From: Actinacidiphila paucisporea
GTDB taxonomy: Bacteria; Actinomycetota; Actinomycetes; Streptomycetales; Streptomycetaceae
Length of the DNA: 64,000 bases
Assembly: GCF_900142575.1 (NCBI RefSeq)
Contig: NZ_FRBI01000018.1
Location: forward strand, 1 to 64,000
Direction of reading: 5' to 3'
Positions 8,048 to 16,319 of this stretch are shown one piece after another. The position numbers were made by a program, and so were the translations under genes. Position 1 is the first letter of the stretch. Each line of letters opens with the position of its first letter. Below the pieces are notes generated by a model that searched no databases, was not told where the DNA came from, and saw only the letters and a program-made list of their open reading frames with translations.

Positions 8048-8389
8048 ACGGCTGGGCCGACGCGCTGGCGCTGGCCGGGATCGTGCTGGCCGGCTCCACC
8101 GTGCAGCGGATGTCGCATGGGCTTCGCGCTGGTCGCGGTGCCCTCGCTGGTGCTGCTGATCGGCCCGGCGCACGGGATCGCGCTGGCCAACTGCGCGTCC
8201 GGCCTGATCAGCGCGGTGGGCCTGATCGACACCGGTCTGGGCGCCGGCCGTCGGCGGCATGGGTGCCGGGACGCTGGCGGGCCGCGTACGCGCCGACCGG
8301 GTGCCGGAGCGCGGGGCCGGCTGACCGTCCTGCTGCTCGCCCTGGCGGGCGGCCTGACCACGCTCGGGAAGGGCGTCTGGGCACTGTGA
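8048..8389 (+). pseudogene. TauE/SafE-family transporter, frameshifted and internally deleted
   Basis: Pieces of a sulfite exporter TauE/SafE-type membrane protein can be followed only by changing frame. Frame 1 (8048-8112) reads WADALALAGIVLAGSTVQRM, frame 2 (8117-8245) reads GFALVAVPSLVLLIGPAHG and LANCASGLISAVGL, frame 3 (8250-8320) reads GGMGAGTLAGRVRADRVPER, and frame 2 resumes with LTVLLLALAGGLTTLGKG to the stop at 8389. Only about 115 codons remain of a family that normally has about 250, so the central helices are lost. The first junction fits a small deletion inside an RMSGMGF-type motif. The piece overlaps the end of the DUF4184 gene and converges with the GH3 gene. Confidence 0.75.
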
Positions 8390-8429
8390 CCCGGGGACCC
8401 GGCGGGCCCCCGGGCCACAGCGGCCGCCG

Positions 8430-11400
8430 TCAGTCCGCGGTCACCGCCGACGGCAGCGTCAGAGCGCCGCTCAGCGGGAGGTTGCGGGACGAGTCGCCGA
8501 CCAGGATCTGGTACGTGCCCGCGCCGGCGACCCAGTGGCCCGCCGTCGTGGACCAGGACGCCAGCGCGTGGACCGGGACGGTGAAGGTCACCGTGCCGGA
8601 CGCGCCCGCGGCCAGGCTGATCCGCTGGAATCCCTTCAGCTGGTGCGGCGGCTCACCCGCGGCGGCCGGGTCGGCCACGTAGAGCTGCGCCACCTCGGTG
8701 CCGGCCCGGCTGCCGGTGTTGGTGACCGTCGCCTTCACCGTGGCCTGGCCGCCCGAGACCGCGCCGACCTGGAGGTTGCCGAACGAGAAGCTGGTGTACG
8801 ACAGCCCGAAGCCGAACGGGAACAGCGGGGCCAGGTTGTTGGTGTCGTACCACCGGTAGCCGACCTTGAGGCCTTCGGAGTAGCTGACCTGGCCGTTCGT
8901 CCCCGGCCACTGGGCGGCGGTGTTCGCCGGGACCTGGGACAGCGCGGCGGGGAAGGTCACCGGCAGGTGGCCGGAGGGGTTCACGTCGCCGAACAGCAGC
9001 GCCGCGATGCCCTGGCCGTACTGCTGGCCGTCGTAGAAGCCCTCGAAGACGCCCGCGACCTGGTTCAGCCACGGCATCAGGATCGCCGAGTTGTCGTTGA
9101 GCACCACGATGGTGTGCGGGTTCGCCGCGGCCACCGCGGAGATCAGCGCGTCCTGGTTGCCCGGCAGGTTGAGCGAGGCGTTGTCGGCCTCCTCGTGGCC
9201 GTAGTTGTCGCTGGCGAAGACCACCGCGACGCTGGAGTTGCGGGCCAGGTTCGCCGCCGCGGTCACGTCGGTGCCCTCGTCGTAGGTCACCTTGGTGCCG
9301 GTGTCGGCGAGCCGCTGCTGGATGCCGATGATCGGGGTGTACGTGCCGCTGCTGGTCACCGTGCCGCTGCCGCCGCCGATGGTCTGGGTGCCGGGACCGC
9401 CGTCGGTGCCGATGACCGCGACACCGGACGGCAGCGCCGCCGGGTTCAGCGGCAGCACGCCGTTGTTCTTGAGCAGGACGGTGCCCTCCTCGACGCCCTG
9501 CAGGGCCACCTTGTTGTGCGCGGGAGTGGTGACGATGGCCTTGTTGCTGCCGGTGGGCGCCTTGTCGAACATCCCGAAGCGGAACATCTGGGTGAGCACC
9601 CGGGAGACCATGGTGTCCACGGTCGCCTGGCTGACCCGGCCGTCCTGCACCGCCTGGATCAGGAAGTCGGCGTAGTAGTAGCCGCCGGGCATCTCCACGG
9701 TCAGGCCGGCGTTCGCGGACTCCACGGTGGAGTGGATGGCGCCCCAGTCGGACGTCACGAAACCGGTGAAGCCGGCCTGCTGGTAGAGGCCCTTGTTGAG
9801 GATGTCCGGGTTCTGGCACGACGGCTGGTTGTTGACGTTGCTGTAGGCGCACATCACCGCCGCCGCGCCGCCCTCCTTGATCGCGGTCTGGAAGGCGGGC
9901 AGGTAGATCTCCTGCAGGGTGCGCGCGTCGACGTTCACCGTGCCGGCCGGCTGCTCGATGTTGTACGCGGCGGCGTGCTTGACCTCCGCCATCACGCCCT
10001 GCTCCTGGATGCCCCTGATGTCGGCGGCGCCCATCTGGCCTGACAGGTACGGGTCCTCGCCGAAGGTCTCGTACGACCGGCCCCAGCGCGGGTCGCGGAT
10101 GATGTTCACCGTCGGGCCGAGGGCGACGTGCACGCCCTTGGCGGCGAACTCCTGGCCGACCGCGTCACCGTAACTCTGCTGCCACTGCGGGTCGAAGGTC
10201 GCGGCGGACACCATGCCGGACGGCATCTGGGTCACCCCGCCGAGCCCGTCGCCGACACCGGCCGGCCCGTCCTCGAAGTTGACGTCGGGGATGCACAGCG
10301 CCGGGATGCCGATGATCTTCCCGATGTAGTCGGGGGCGTCGGTGCCGTGCAGCATGGCGACCTTCTGCTGGAGCGACATCTGCCCCATCAGCTGGGCGAC
10401 CCTGGTGGACGTGGCGGCCGTGGAGTTCAGCCACGGGCAGTTGCCGGGCGCGGGCTGCGACGGCGGCGGCGGGATGGTCGCGGTGACTCCGCCGACGGTG
10501 TAGACCGCGAACTCCCACAGCGCGTAGCCGTAGGCGGTGGCGCGGGCGGTGCCGTACATCCGGATGTAGCGGCCGCTGCCGGTCACGGCGATGCTCTGCT
10601 TGCCGCCGGCGCCGCTGGTGGTGGAGTAGACCTGGTGCCAGTCGGTGCCGTTGTCGGAGAGCTGGATCTGGAAGGCCTTCGCGTACGCGTTCTCCCAGGT
10701 GATCACCACCTGGCAGACGGGCAGGCTCGCGCCCAGGTCGACCTGGAACCACTGCGGGTCGGACGAGGCGCTCGACCAGCGGCTGATGGTGCTGCCGTCG
10801 ACGCCGTAGGCGGCGGAGTAGCCGGGGTCGTCGTCCTGGAGCGAGGAGGCGGTGGCCGGGTGGCCGAGCGCGGCGTTCTCGGTGCCGCAGGTGCCGGTGC
10901 CGGTGCCGCCTCCGGTGGTCGTGCCGCCGGTGGTGCCTCCGCCCGAGGTGCCGCTGCCGCCGGTGTGGACCTGGAACTCCCACAAGGAGTAGCCGTATCC
11001 GGTGGCGCGGGCGGTGCCGTTCATCCGGACGTAGCGGCCGGTGCCGGCCACCGTCAGGGTCTGGATGCCGCCGGTTCCGGTCGTGGTGGAGTAGACCGGG
11101 GTCCAGGTGGTGCCGTTGTCCGAGAGCTGGATCTGGAAGGAAGTGCCGTACGCGGCCTCCCAGTTGAGGACGACCTGGCAGACCGGGACGCTGCTGCCGA
11201 GGTCGACCTGGAGCCACTGGGGGTCGGTGGCCGCGCTGGACCAGCGGGTGCCGGTGTTGCCGTCGACGGCGGCGGCGGGCGGGGTGCCGGCGTTCTCGGT
11301 GGAGGACGCGCTGGCGGGGCGGTCGAGCGCGGCGTTGTCGGTGCCGCAGGTGCCCGGTCCGGTGGTGCCGGTGGTGCCGTAGACCTGGAATTCCCAGAGG

Positions 11401-11882
11401 GAGTAGCCGTATCCGGTGGCGCGGGCGGTGCCGTACACGCGGACGTAGCGGCCGGAAGCGTTTACGGGGACCGTTTGTACGCCGCCGGTCGCGGTGGTGG
11501 TGGAGTAGGCGTCGGTCCAGGTCTGGGCGTTGTCGGAGACCTGGATCTTGAAGGCGGTGGCGTAGGCCGTCTCCCAGTTGAGGGTGACGGAGCTGAGGGT
11601 GTCGGTCGCGCCGAGGTCGACCTGGAGCCATTGGGGGTCGGCGGCCGCGCTGGACCAGCGGGTGCCGGTGTTGCCGTCGACGGCTGCCGAGGCGGGGGTC
11701 CCGGCGTTCTCGGTGGAGGAGGCCGTCGCGGTCTTCCCCTGCGACAGCAGCGAAGGCGCGGCGTGGGCGGGCCGTGCGGTGGTGAAGAGTGCGGCGATCA
11801 GCGCGAGGACGGCGGCCGAGGCGAGCCAGGCGGCGCGGGTGGTGCGGGCAGCACGGGGTCTGACCCTGTTGCTGGCATACAT
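8430..11882 (-). CDS. secreted GH3 glycoside hydrolase with three F5/8 type C domains
   Basis: An 1150-residue secreted protein: signal peptide (1-41, ending ARPAHA), three discoidin/F5-8C carbohydrate-binding domains (about 45-167, 178-305, 335-465) joined by Gly/Thr linkers, a GH3 N-terminal barrel (about 485-800), the GH3 C-terminal alpha/beta domain (about 830-1030) and a C-terminal fibronectin-III-like domain (about 1060-1145). The nucleophile is Asp712 in TSDWGA. GH3 enzymes are retaining exo-glycosidases (beta-glucosidase, xylosidase or arabinosidase); specificity cannot be read here. The three F5/8C domains repeat TRWSSA, PQWLQVDLG and TGYGYSLWEFQV almost unchanged, including in DNA, implying recent duplication or conversion. 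A LacI-type operator and a 17-bp-spaced promoter lie upstream. Confidence 0.93.
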   Translation of the reverse strand: MYASNRVRPRAARTTRAAWLASAAVLALIAALFTTARPAHAAPSLLSQGKTATASSTENAGTPASAAVDGNTGTRWSSAAADPQWLQVDLGATDTLSSVTLNWETAYATAFKIQVSDNAQTWTDAYSTTTATGGVQTVPVNASGRYVRVYGTARATGYGYSLWEFQVYGTTGTTGPGTCGTDNAALDRPASASSTENAGTPPAAAVDGNTGTRWSSAATDPQWLQVDLGSSVPVCQVVLNWEAAYGTSFQIQLSDNGTTWTPVYSTTTGTGGIQTLTVAGTGRYVRMNGTARATGYGYSLWEFQVHTGGSGTSGGGTTGGTTTGGGTGTGTCGTENAALGHPATASSLQDDDPGYSAAYGVDGSTISRWSSASSDPQWFQVDLGASLPVCQVVITWENAYAKAFQIQLSDNGTDWHQVYSTTSGAGGKQSIAVTGSGRYIRMYGTARATAYGYALWEFAVYTVGGVTATIPPPPSQPAPGNCPWLNSTAATSTRVAQLMGQMSLQQKVAMLHGTDAPDYIGKIIGIPALCIPDVNFEDGPAGVGDGLGGVTQMPSGMVSAATFDPQWQQSYGDAVGQEFAAKGVHVALGPTVNIIRDPRWGRSYETFGEDPYLSGQMGAADIRGIQEQGVMAEVKHAAAYNIEQPAGTVNVDARTLQEIYLPAFQTAIKEGGAAAVMCAYSNVNNQPSCQNPDILNKGLYQQAGFTGFVTSDWGAIHSTVESANAGLTVEMPGGYYYADFLIQAVQDGRVSQATVDTMVSRVLTQMFRFGMFDKAPTGSNKAIVTTPAHNKVALQGVEEGTVLLKNNGVLPLNPAALPSGVAVIGTDGGPGTQTIGGGSGTVTSSGTYTPIIGIQQRLADTGTKVTYDEGTDVTAAANLARNSSVAVVFASDNYGHEEADNASLNLPGNQDALISAVAAANPHTIVVLNDNSAILMPWLNQVAGVFEGFYDGQQYGQGIAALLFGDVNPSGHLPVTFPAALSQVPANTAAQWPGTNGQVSYSEGLKVGYRWYDTNNLAPLFPFGFGLSYTSFSFGNLQVGAVSGGQATVKATVTNTGSRAGTEVAQLYVADPAAAGEPPHQLKGFQRISLAAGASGTVTFTVPVHALASWSTTAGHWVAGAGTYQILVGDSSRNLPLSGALTLPSAVTAD

Positions 11883-11974
11883 GAGTCTCCCTCAAGGAGG
11901 TGGGGGAAGGCAGGAGGACTCTGAACGGCGGCCGCCGGGAGGGATGTTGCGGTGGGGCGAGGGATGCGATGACG

Positions 11975-11988
11975 GGAGAGCGCTCTCC
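11975..11988. promoter_or_regulatory. CebR-like LacI operator of the GH3 gene
   Basis: GGAGAGCGCTCTCC is a perfect 14-bp palindrome with the AGAGCGCTCT core of actinobacterial LacI-family glycoside operators. It lies about 95 bases before the GH3 start and just downstream of the predicted -10, the expected position for a repressor. It differs at two symmetric positions from the site at 4804-4819. Confidence 0.7.
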
Positions 11989-11996
11989 AATGCGGA

Positions 11997-12025
11997 AGTG
12001 AACACTCGCGCACAGGGCGCGTCAA
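11997..12025 (-). promoter_or_regulatory. predicted promoter of the GH3 gene
   Basis: On the minus strand TTGACG (12025-12020) and TTCACT (12002-11997) are 17 bases apart, pointing at the GH3 gene and followed by the palindromic operator at 11975-11988. The rest of the 413-base gap up to the L,D-transpeptidase gene (12026-12295) shows no other clear element. Confidence 0.5.
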
Positions 12026-12295
12026 GGGTCTCGGCGTGAAGTGGCCCGCGGGACTGTACGGAGGCTGTGCGGGCGCTGTGGCAGCGTGGCAGGGCGGCGG
12101 TAGTGGCGGTGGTGTGGGTCACCCACGGGATGCCCGGGCAACCTTCAGGCGGTGCCGAACGGTTGCAGGGGTATGGGTACTGACGTACGACCGGGCCGCC
12201 GCGGCCCGGGGGAGCGACCTGCGGGCGGCCGCGGGGCGCCCCGCAGGCCCAACACCCCGTTGTCCGCGACCTCTTGCACCGAAGGGCTCCACCCC

Positions 12296-13069
12296 ATGCC
12301 TTCCCCATCCCCCCGCGTCCTGCTGTCCGGTCTCGGCGCCGCGGCGATCGCCGTCATCGCCGGCTGCGGCACCCCGGTCGGCACGGCCGCGCAGGACAGG
12401 GCCGCCCCGGTCGTCACGGACGGCAGGCCGGCCGGTCCGGCCGCCACCGCGCCGGCGCCGAGCCGTACGGGTGCAGCGCCGCGGCAACTGCCGGGGCTCG
12501 GACCGCAGACGCTGGCGCGTATACCCGCGCAAACCCGGCAGGTCGTCCTGGTGACCGGGCGCTCGCGCAACTCGCCGGACGCCACCGTCGTCCTCTACCG
12601 GCGGGCCGCGGACGGAGGTTGGCAGCCGGGCGCCGCCTGGCCCGCGCACAATGCCAGGGACGGCTGGACCGCCGACCACCACTCGGGCGATCTGCGGTCC
12701 CCGATCGGGGTGTTCACGCTCTCCGACGCCGGCGGCCTGCTGTCCGACCCCGGCACGAAACTCCCGTACCACCACTCCGGCGGCTTCGACACCGGCGGGC
12801 GCGGCTTCCGCGGCGAGCCGCTCGCCGGGTCCTTCGACTACGTCATCGCGATCGACTACAACCGGAAGACCGGGGTGTCCCCGCTGGACTGGACCCGCCC
12901 GATGGGCGCCTCGCGGGGTGGCGGCATCTGGCTGCACGTCGACCACGGCGGCCCCACCCACGGCTGCGTCAGCGTCTCCGCGCCGTACATGAAGCAGCTG
13001 CTCGCCACCCTCGACCCGGCCCTGCACCCGGTCGTCGTCATGGGTGACGCGGCCTCACTGGCCCGCTGA
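12296..13069 (+). CDS. L,D-transpeptidase family lipoprotein
   Basis: A 257-residue protein with a lipoprotein signal: hydrophobic segment ending in the lipobox VIAGC (Cys about 23), so it is expected on the outer face of the membrane. After a Pro/Ala-rich spacer comes a YkuD-type domain with SPIGVFTL and the catalytic motif THGCVSV, whose nucleophile is Cys224, preceded by HVDHGG. The family forms 3-3 cross-links in peptidoglycan or attaches proteins to it; the spacing of motifs here resembles the variant L,D-transpeptidase-like group, and activity is inferred. Start ATG 12296 has GAAGGG upstream. It is convergent with the next gene and the two coding regions overlap by 15 bases. Confidence 0.8.
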   Translation: MPSPSPRVLLSGLGAAAIAVIAGCGTPVGTAAQDRAAPVVTDGRPAGPAATAPAPSRTGAAPRQLPGLGPQTLARIPAQTRQVVLVTGRSRNSPDATVVLYRRAADGGWQPGAAWPAHNARDGWTADHHSGDLRSPIGVFTLSDAGGLLSDPGTKLPYHHSGGFDTGGRGFRGEPLAGSFDYVIAIDYNRKTGVSPLDWTRPMGASRGGGIWLHVDHGGPTHGCVSVSAPYMKQLLATLDPALHPVVVMGDAASLAR

Positions 13070-13921
13070 GGCGGCCCTGAAGACGTCGGCGTGGCGGGCG
13101 CACCAGTCGGCGAAGGTGGCCGGCTTGCGCCCGAGCAGCCGCTCGACGGTGTCGGTGCGCAGCCCCACGGTGTCGGCCCGCATCAGTGCGAAGCCCCCGA
13201 TGACGGCGTCGGCGAGCGCGGGCGGCGCGCCGTTGGGGAAGCGGGCCGCCACCACCTCCTCGGCGGTCCCGGCGGGGCGCACCTCGATCGGCCGGCCGGC
13301 GGCGGCCGCGATGATCGCGACCTGCTCGGCCACCGTGAAGGACTCGGCGCCGGTGAGGGCGTAACTCTCGCCCTCGTGCCCGTCGGTGGTCAGCACGTGC
13401 GCGGCGACCGCGGCGATGTCCGCCGGGTCGATCGGCGCCAGGCGGCCGGGGCCGACCGGGTCGAGGACGTAGCCGCCGTCGCGGATGGTGGGAAGCCAGT
13501 CCAGCGCGTTGGTCATGAAGCCGCCGGGCCGCAGTACGGTGGCCGGGATGCCCGAGCCGCGGACGATCTGCTCGCGGGTGTGGTGCCACCGGCCCATCGC
13601 CGGCATCGGTTCGCCCAGCACGTTGGTCGAGGACAGGAACACGATGTGCCGTACGCCCGCGGCCTGCGCGGCGGCGACCGCGTGGGCCGCGGTGTCGACG
13701 GCGATGCCCGGGGTGAGCAGGAACAGCCGGTCGGCGCCGGCGAAGGCGGCGGTCAGTGAGGCCGGCACGGTGAGGTCGCCGGTGACGCGCTCGACGCCGG
13801 CGGGCAGCGCGGCGGCGCGGGCTGGGTCGCGTACCAGGACGCGGACCTCGGCGCCCGCCGCGTCGAGTTGCCCGACCAGCTCGCGGCCGATGTTTCCGGT
13901 GCCGCCCGTAACGAGTATCAT
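13055..13921 (-). CDS. NmrA-like NAD(P)-binding oxidoreductase (atypical SDR)
   Basis: A 288-residue cytoplasmic Rossmann protein beginning MILVTGGTGNIGRELV, with the TGGTGxIG nucleotide-binding loop, an FLSSTNVLG strand, RPGGFMTNAL and a YALTGAESFT segment, as in NmrA/YtfG-like atypical short-chain dehydrogenases. Members are NAD(P)H-quinone reductases or redox sensors; substrate unknown. The start is ATG 13921, seven bases after AGGAG; the frame extends upstream to 13987 without similarity. It is transcribed divergently from a MarR regulator and the gap holds a palindrome, so MarR control is likely. The 3' end overlaps the convergent L,D-transpeptidase gene. Confidence 0.85.
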   Translation of the reverse strand: MILVTGGTGNIGRELVGQLDAAGAEVRVLVRDPARAAALPAGVERVTGDLTVPASLTAAFAGADRLFLLTPGIAVDTAAHAVAAAQAAGVRHIVFLSSTNVLGEPMPAMGRWHHTREQIVRGSGIPATVLRPGGFMTNALDWLPTIRDGGYVLDPVGPGRLAPIDPADIAAVAAHVLTTDGHEGESYALTGAESFTVAEQVAIIAAAAGRPIEVRPAGTAEEVVAARFPNGAPPALADAVIGGFALMRADTVGLRTDTVERLLGRKPATFADWCARHADVFRAASAGQ

Positions 13922-13979
13922 CGGGATCTCCTGAGGTCGTTTGCCGTCTAATGACCTGACGGGGGAGAACGCTAGCCGC

Positions 13980-13990
13980 CTAATCATTAG
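13980..13990. promoter_or_regulatory. palindromic site between NmrA-like and MarR genes
   Basis: CTAATCATTAG is an 11-bp palindrome in the 123-base divergent intergenic region. Upstream at 13947-13955 a related CTAATGACC half-site occurs. AT-rich inverted repeats of this kind are usual for MarR regulators, so it is the likely operator for autoregulation and control of the oxidoreductase. Confidence 0.55.
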
Positions 13991-14044
13991 CCGTCAATCG
14001 ATTCCGGGAGCGGCCTGTGCCGCGCCCGCCGCCGGAAGGTCGCG

Positions 14045-14476
14045 ATGCCCGAGTTCCTCGACCTGCACAGCAGGACCACCAAGGTGCTGCGGGCGCTCGC
14101 CGACGAGGCGATGCGCGCGAACGGTCTGCACTACGGCCAGCACCACCTGCTCGCCGCACTGTGGCGGCAGGACGGCAGGACGCCGGGCGAGGTCGCCGCG
14201 AAACTGCACGTCACCACCCCTACGGTGGTCAAGATGGCCGACCGGATGACCACCTCGGGCCTGCTGGTACGCCGCCGCGACGACCGGGACAACCGGCTGG
14301 TCAGGCTGTGGCTCACCGACGCGGGACGCGCGCTGCAGGAACCGGTGGAAACCGCCCGGCGCGATCTGGAGCAGCAGGTCACCGCGGACCTGACCGAGGC
14401 CGAGCTGGCATGCCTGATGGACGCGCTGGCGAAGGTCGCCCGCACGGCGGAGGGCCTGCTGGGGTCGGGCTCCTGA
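14045..14476 (+). CDS. MarR-family transcriptional regulator
   Basis: A 143-residue winged-helix protein: helices and recognition motif EVAAKLHVTTPTVVKMADRM (about 55-75), wing RRRDDRDNRLVRLWLTDAG (about 78-96) with the conserved D-x-R of MarR proteins, and long flanking dimerisation helices. The family represses efflux or oxidative-stress genes and is released by phenolic ligands or thiol oxidation; there is no Cys here, so a thiol switch is unlikely. ATG 14045 is chosen although the ribosome site (GAAGG) is modest. Probably represses itself and the divergent oxidoreductase. Confidence 0.9.
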   Translation: MPEFLDLHSRTTKVLRALADEAMRANGLHYGQHHLLAALWRQDGRTPGEVAAKLHVTTPTVVKMADRMTTSGLLVRRRDDRDNRLVRLWLTDAGRALQEPVETARRDLEQQVTADLTEAELACLMDALAKVARTAEGLLGSGS

Positions 14477-14494
14477 CCGGTCGCCGCGCGCGAC

Positions 14495-14616
14495 TCAGCC
14501 GTGCGGCTCCAGGCCCGCGAGCCGCAGCAGCAGGTCCCTGACCTCGGTGACGTGGTAGCGGTCCCGGCCGTACGCCGGGTCGGAGCAGATCAGCACCGGG
14601 CCGTCCCGCGCGGTCG
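14495..14616 (-). pseudogene. 3' remnant of an unidentified gene
   Basis: Reading leftward, about 40 codons (ATARDGPVLICSD ... VTEVRDLLLRLAGLEPHG, stop at 14497-14495) look like a genuine protein C-terminus in codon use and composition. The frame then runs straight into an interspersed repeat at 14617 with no start codon or coding character. It lies downstream of the inositol-phosphate synthase gene on the same strand. My inference is that it is what remains of a former downstream operon gene after a deletion bounded by the repeats. The family was not recognised. Confidence 0.5.
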
Positions 14617-14669
14617 CTTGCCTGCGGCCCGGCTGTGGTGGCCCGCGCAGTCCCCCGCGCCCCCAGGGG
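14617..14669 (-). repeat. interspersed GC-rich repeat, copy 1
   Basis: Minus-strand copy of an element whose sense strand runs from GGGGGCGCGGG through ACTGCGCG to CCGCAGGCAAG. Similar short elements are scattered between genes in Streptomyces genomes. It abuts the coding remnant at 14495-14616. Confidence 0.65.
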
Positions 14670-14703
14670 ATGCCCCCTTCAGGTAGGCGTTTGGCGTTTC
14701 CGC

Positions 14704-14746
14704 CGTCGTGGTTGCGCGCGCCGTTCCTCGCGCCCCTTTGGGGCGC
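14704..14746 (-). repeat. interspersed GC-rich repeat, copy 2 (diverged)
   Basis: Minus-strand copy reading GGCGCCCC...GGGGCGCGAGGAACGGCGCG...AACCACGACGG. It shares the GGGGCGCG-GGAAC-GCGCG-AACCACG order with copy 3 but lacks the CCGCAGGCAAG end. Confidence 0.55.
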
Positions 14747-14840
14747 CTGCCTCTGCCGGGCATTGGCCCCGTGCGGTCGCGGCGAAAGGCCCTGCGTGCC
14801 CAGCTCCCACGAACCGTCGTGTGGGAACGGGCAGCCACCA

Positions 14841-14894
14841 CCCCAGGGGCGCGGGGAACTGCGCGCGTAACCACGGTGCGGCCGCAGGCAAGTG
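14841..14894 (+). repeat. interspersed GC-rich repeat, copy 3
   Basis: Plus-strand copy from CCCCAGGGGCGCGGGGAACT to CCGCAGGCAAGTG. With copy 1 it forms a large inverted pair around 14617-14894. The 493-base gap 14477-14969 contains only the gene remnant and these three repeats. Confidence 0.65.
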
Positions 14895-14969
14895 ACGCAC
14901 CGTAAGGGGCAGCCTCCTGGGGGCGGGTGCGCGGGGAGGTCGCAAGAGGCCCGGACGCCGGCCGAGGGG

Positions 14970-16133
14970 TCATAACGGGGTCCTGGTCCAAGCCAGGAGG
15001 CGTTCGTACTGGGGCACGAGCCGATGCTCCCGCGCCCCCATCGGGTCCTTGAAGAAGAAGGCGAACTGCGGCTGCACCCCCACCGCCCCGCGGGCCATGG
15101 CGCGGCCCAGGAGTCGCACCAGGTCGAGGACCAGCGGCGCGGCGAGAGCCGAATCGCAGCCCTGCCAGGTGAACTGCATCGTCATCCGCACTCCGAGGAA
15201 GCCGTCGAAGGCGATGTGGTCCCACGCCGTCTTCCAGTCGCCCAGCGCGGGCACCTCGTCGATGTGGACCTGGCCCTCGACCGGGTCGGGGAGGAGTTCG
15301 GTGAGGCTGCGGGCCTTGGACGCGTTCTTGCTCGCCGCGGCGGACGGGTCCGCGAGCGTCGCCCCGTCACCGCCGCCGAGCAGATTCGTACCAAACCAGG
15401 CCCGTACGCGCAGCGCCCGGTGCGCGAACATCGGGGCGAGCGCACTCCTGACCAGGGTCTCACCGGTCTTGCCGTCGTTGCCCGTGTAAGGGACACCGAT
15501 GCTGCGGGCGAGTTCGTCGAGTGCGGGCAGCCGCATCGCGCCGGACGGGGTGAAGTCGACGTAGCCGCACCCGGCGCCGAGTGCGGCGTAGGCGTAGAGC
15601 GCGTGCGGCGGCAGTACGGGGTCGGGTCCGGCCAGTGCGGCGCGCAGGGCGGCCAGGTCGGTGAAGGCGGGGTGCGGGTCGGGCTGCGGGGCGGTGGAGG
15701 CGAGGTTGACCACCACGACCCGGTCCAGCCCGTGGCGTTCGCGGAAGTCCGCCAGCTGGCCGGCGATCGCGGCGGCCTGGGGTGCCTGGGAGCCGGCCGC
15801 GGCGCCGACGCCGGGGCGGATCTCCCGGTCGGCGGCGGCCAGCGCCCGCTGGAGCGAGGCCGGTAGATCGGCCGGTACGACACCGGCCGCGACCAGCTGT
15901 TCGGCCCGTTTGGCCAAGGGGATGCCGGTGATGTCGCAGCCGCCGAAGACCAGGTCGCCGAGCGGGGTGAGTCCTGCGTCGCGGAAGTCGGGCAGTTCGG
16001 TGACGCAGCCGACGGGCGGGGCGAGACCCGCCGCCACGGCCGCGGCGCCGACGACGACCGTCGTGGCGACCGAGCCGCGTGCGCCGATGATCCACACCCC
16101 GAGACGGGGACCGTGTGCAGGGGTCGAACCCAT
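14970..16133 (-). CDS. myo-inositol-3-phosphate synthase
   Basis: A 387-residue cytoplasmic NAD-dependent enzyme that converts glucose 6-phosphate to 1D-myo-inositol 3-phosphate, the first step to inositol, mycothiol and inositol lipids. Seen: Rossmann loop IIGARGSVATT, then GNDGKTGETL, GTNLLGGGDG and a C-terminal FFFKDP, all characteristic. Start ATG 16133 is preferred (GGAGGT six bases upstream); a GTG at 16154 is in frame. It appears to be the variant found in Streptomyces accessory loci rather than the housekeeping copy used for mycothiol, but that is inference. Its promoter carries the ROK-type operator shared with the ABC importer at 26429-26455, so it probably belongs to the same regulon. 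Confidence 0.88.
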   Translation of the reverse strand: MGSTPAHGPRLGVWIIGARGSVATTVVVGAAAVAAGLAPPVGCVTELPDFRDAGLTPLGDLVFGGCDITGIPLAKRAEQLVAAGVVPADLPASLQRALAAADREIRPGVGAAAGSQAPQAAAIAGQLADFRERHGLDRVVVVNLASTAPQPDPHPAFTDLAALRAALAGPDPVLPPHALYAYAALGAGCGYVDFTPSGAMRLPALDELARSIGVPYTGNDGKTGETLVRSALAPMFAHRALRVRAWFGTNLLGGGDGATLADPSAAASKNASKARSLTELLPDPVEGQVHIDEVPALGDWKTAWDHIAFDGFLGVRMTMQFTWQGCDSALAAPLVLDLVRLLGRAMARGAVGVQPQFAFFFKDPMGAREHRLVPQYERLLAWTRTPL

Positions 16134-16271
16134 GCCTTCACCTCCGTGTGTCACCTGCTGCGGAGCGTTCGGAGAAGCGTGCCCTCAAGGCCGGGAAGGA
16201 GAGTGGGACGCACGTCCGCCGGGACCTCCCGGTGTGGCGGGGGAGCCCGCGCTCGCGGCGCCGACGGAGCT

Positions 16272-16319
16272 GTTCGTCAGTTCAGCGAATAAACTAATCA
16301 CGCCCTCCCCGTGCGGCAA
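16272..16319 (-). promoter_or_regulatory. ROK-regulon promoter/operator 1 (inositol-phosphate synthase)
   Basis: Minus strand: -35 TTGCCG (16319-16314), 17-bp spacer, -10 TAGTTT (16296-16291). The -10 is embedded in a 27-bp site (16298-16272) that starts ATTAGTTT, contains TTCGCTGAAC and ends GACGAAC, and that matches the site at 26455-26429 at 26 of 27 positions. The predicted leader to ATG 16133 is about 150 bases and has no recognisable element. Confidence 0.75.

Noticed and set aside
4835..8260. 1141-codon minus-strand frame
   Set aside because: It is antisense to the PL11 and DUF4184 genes, which have clear domains; a GC-bias shadow.
10128..11924. 598-codon plus-strand frame
   Set aside because: Antisense to the three F5/8C domains of the GH3 gene and repetitive only because those domains are.
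14590..15225. 211-codon minus-strand frame over the interspersed repeats
   Set aside because: Composed of repeat sequence and an antiparallel frame of the inositol-phosphate synthase gene; no start site or similarity.
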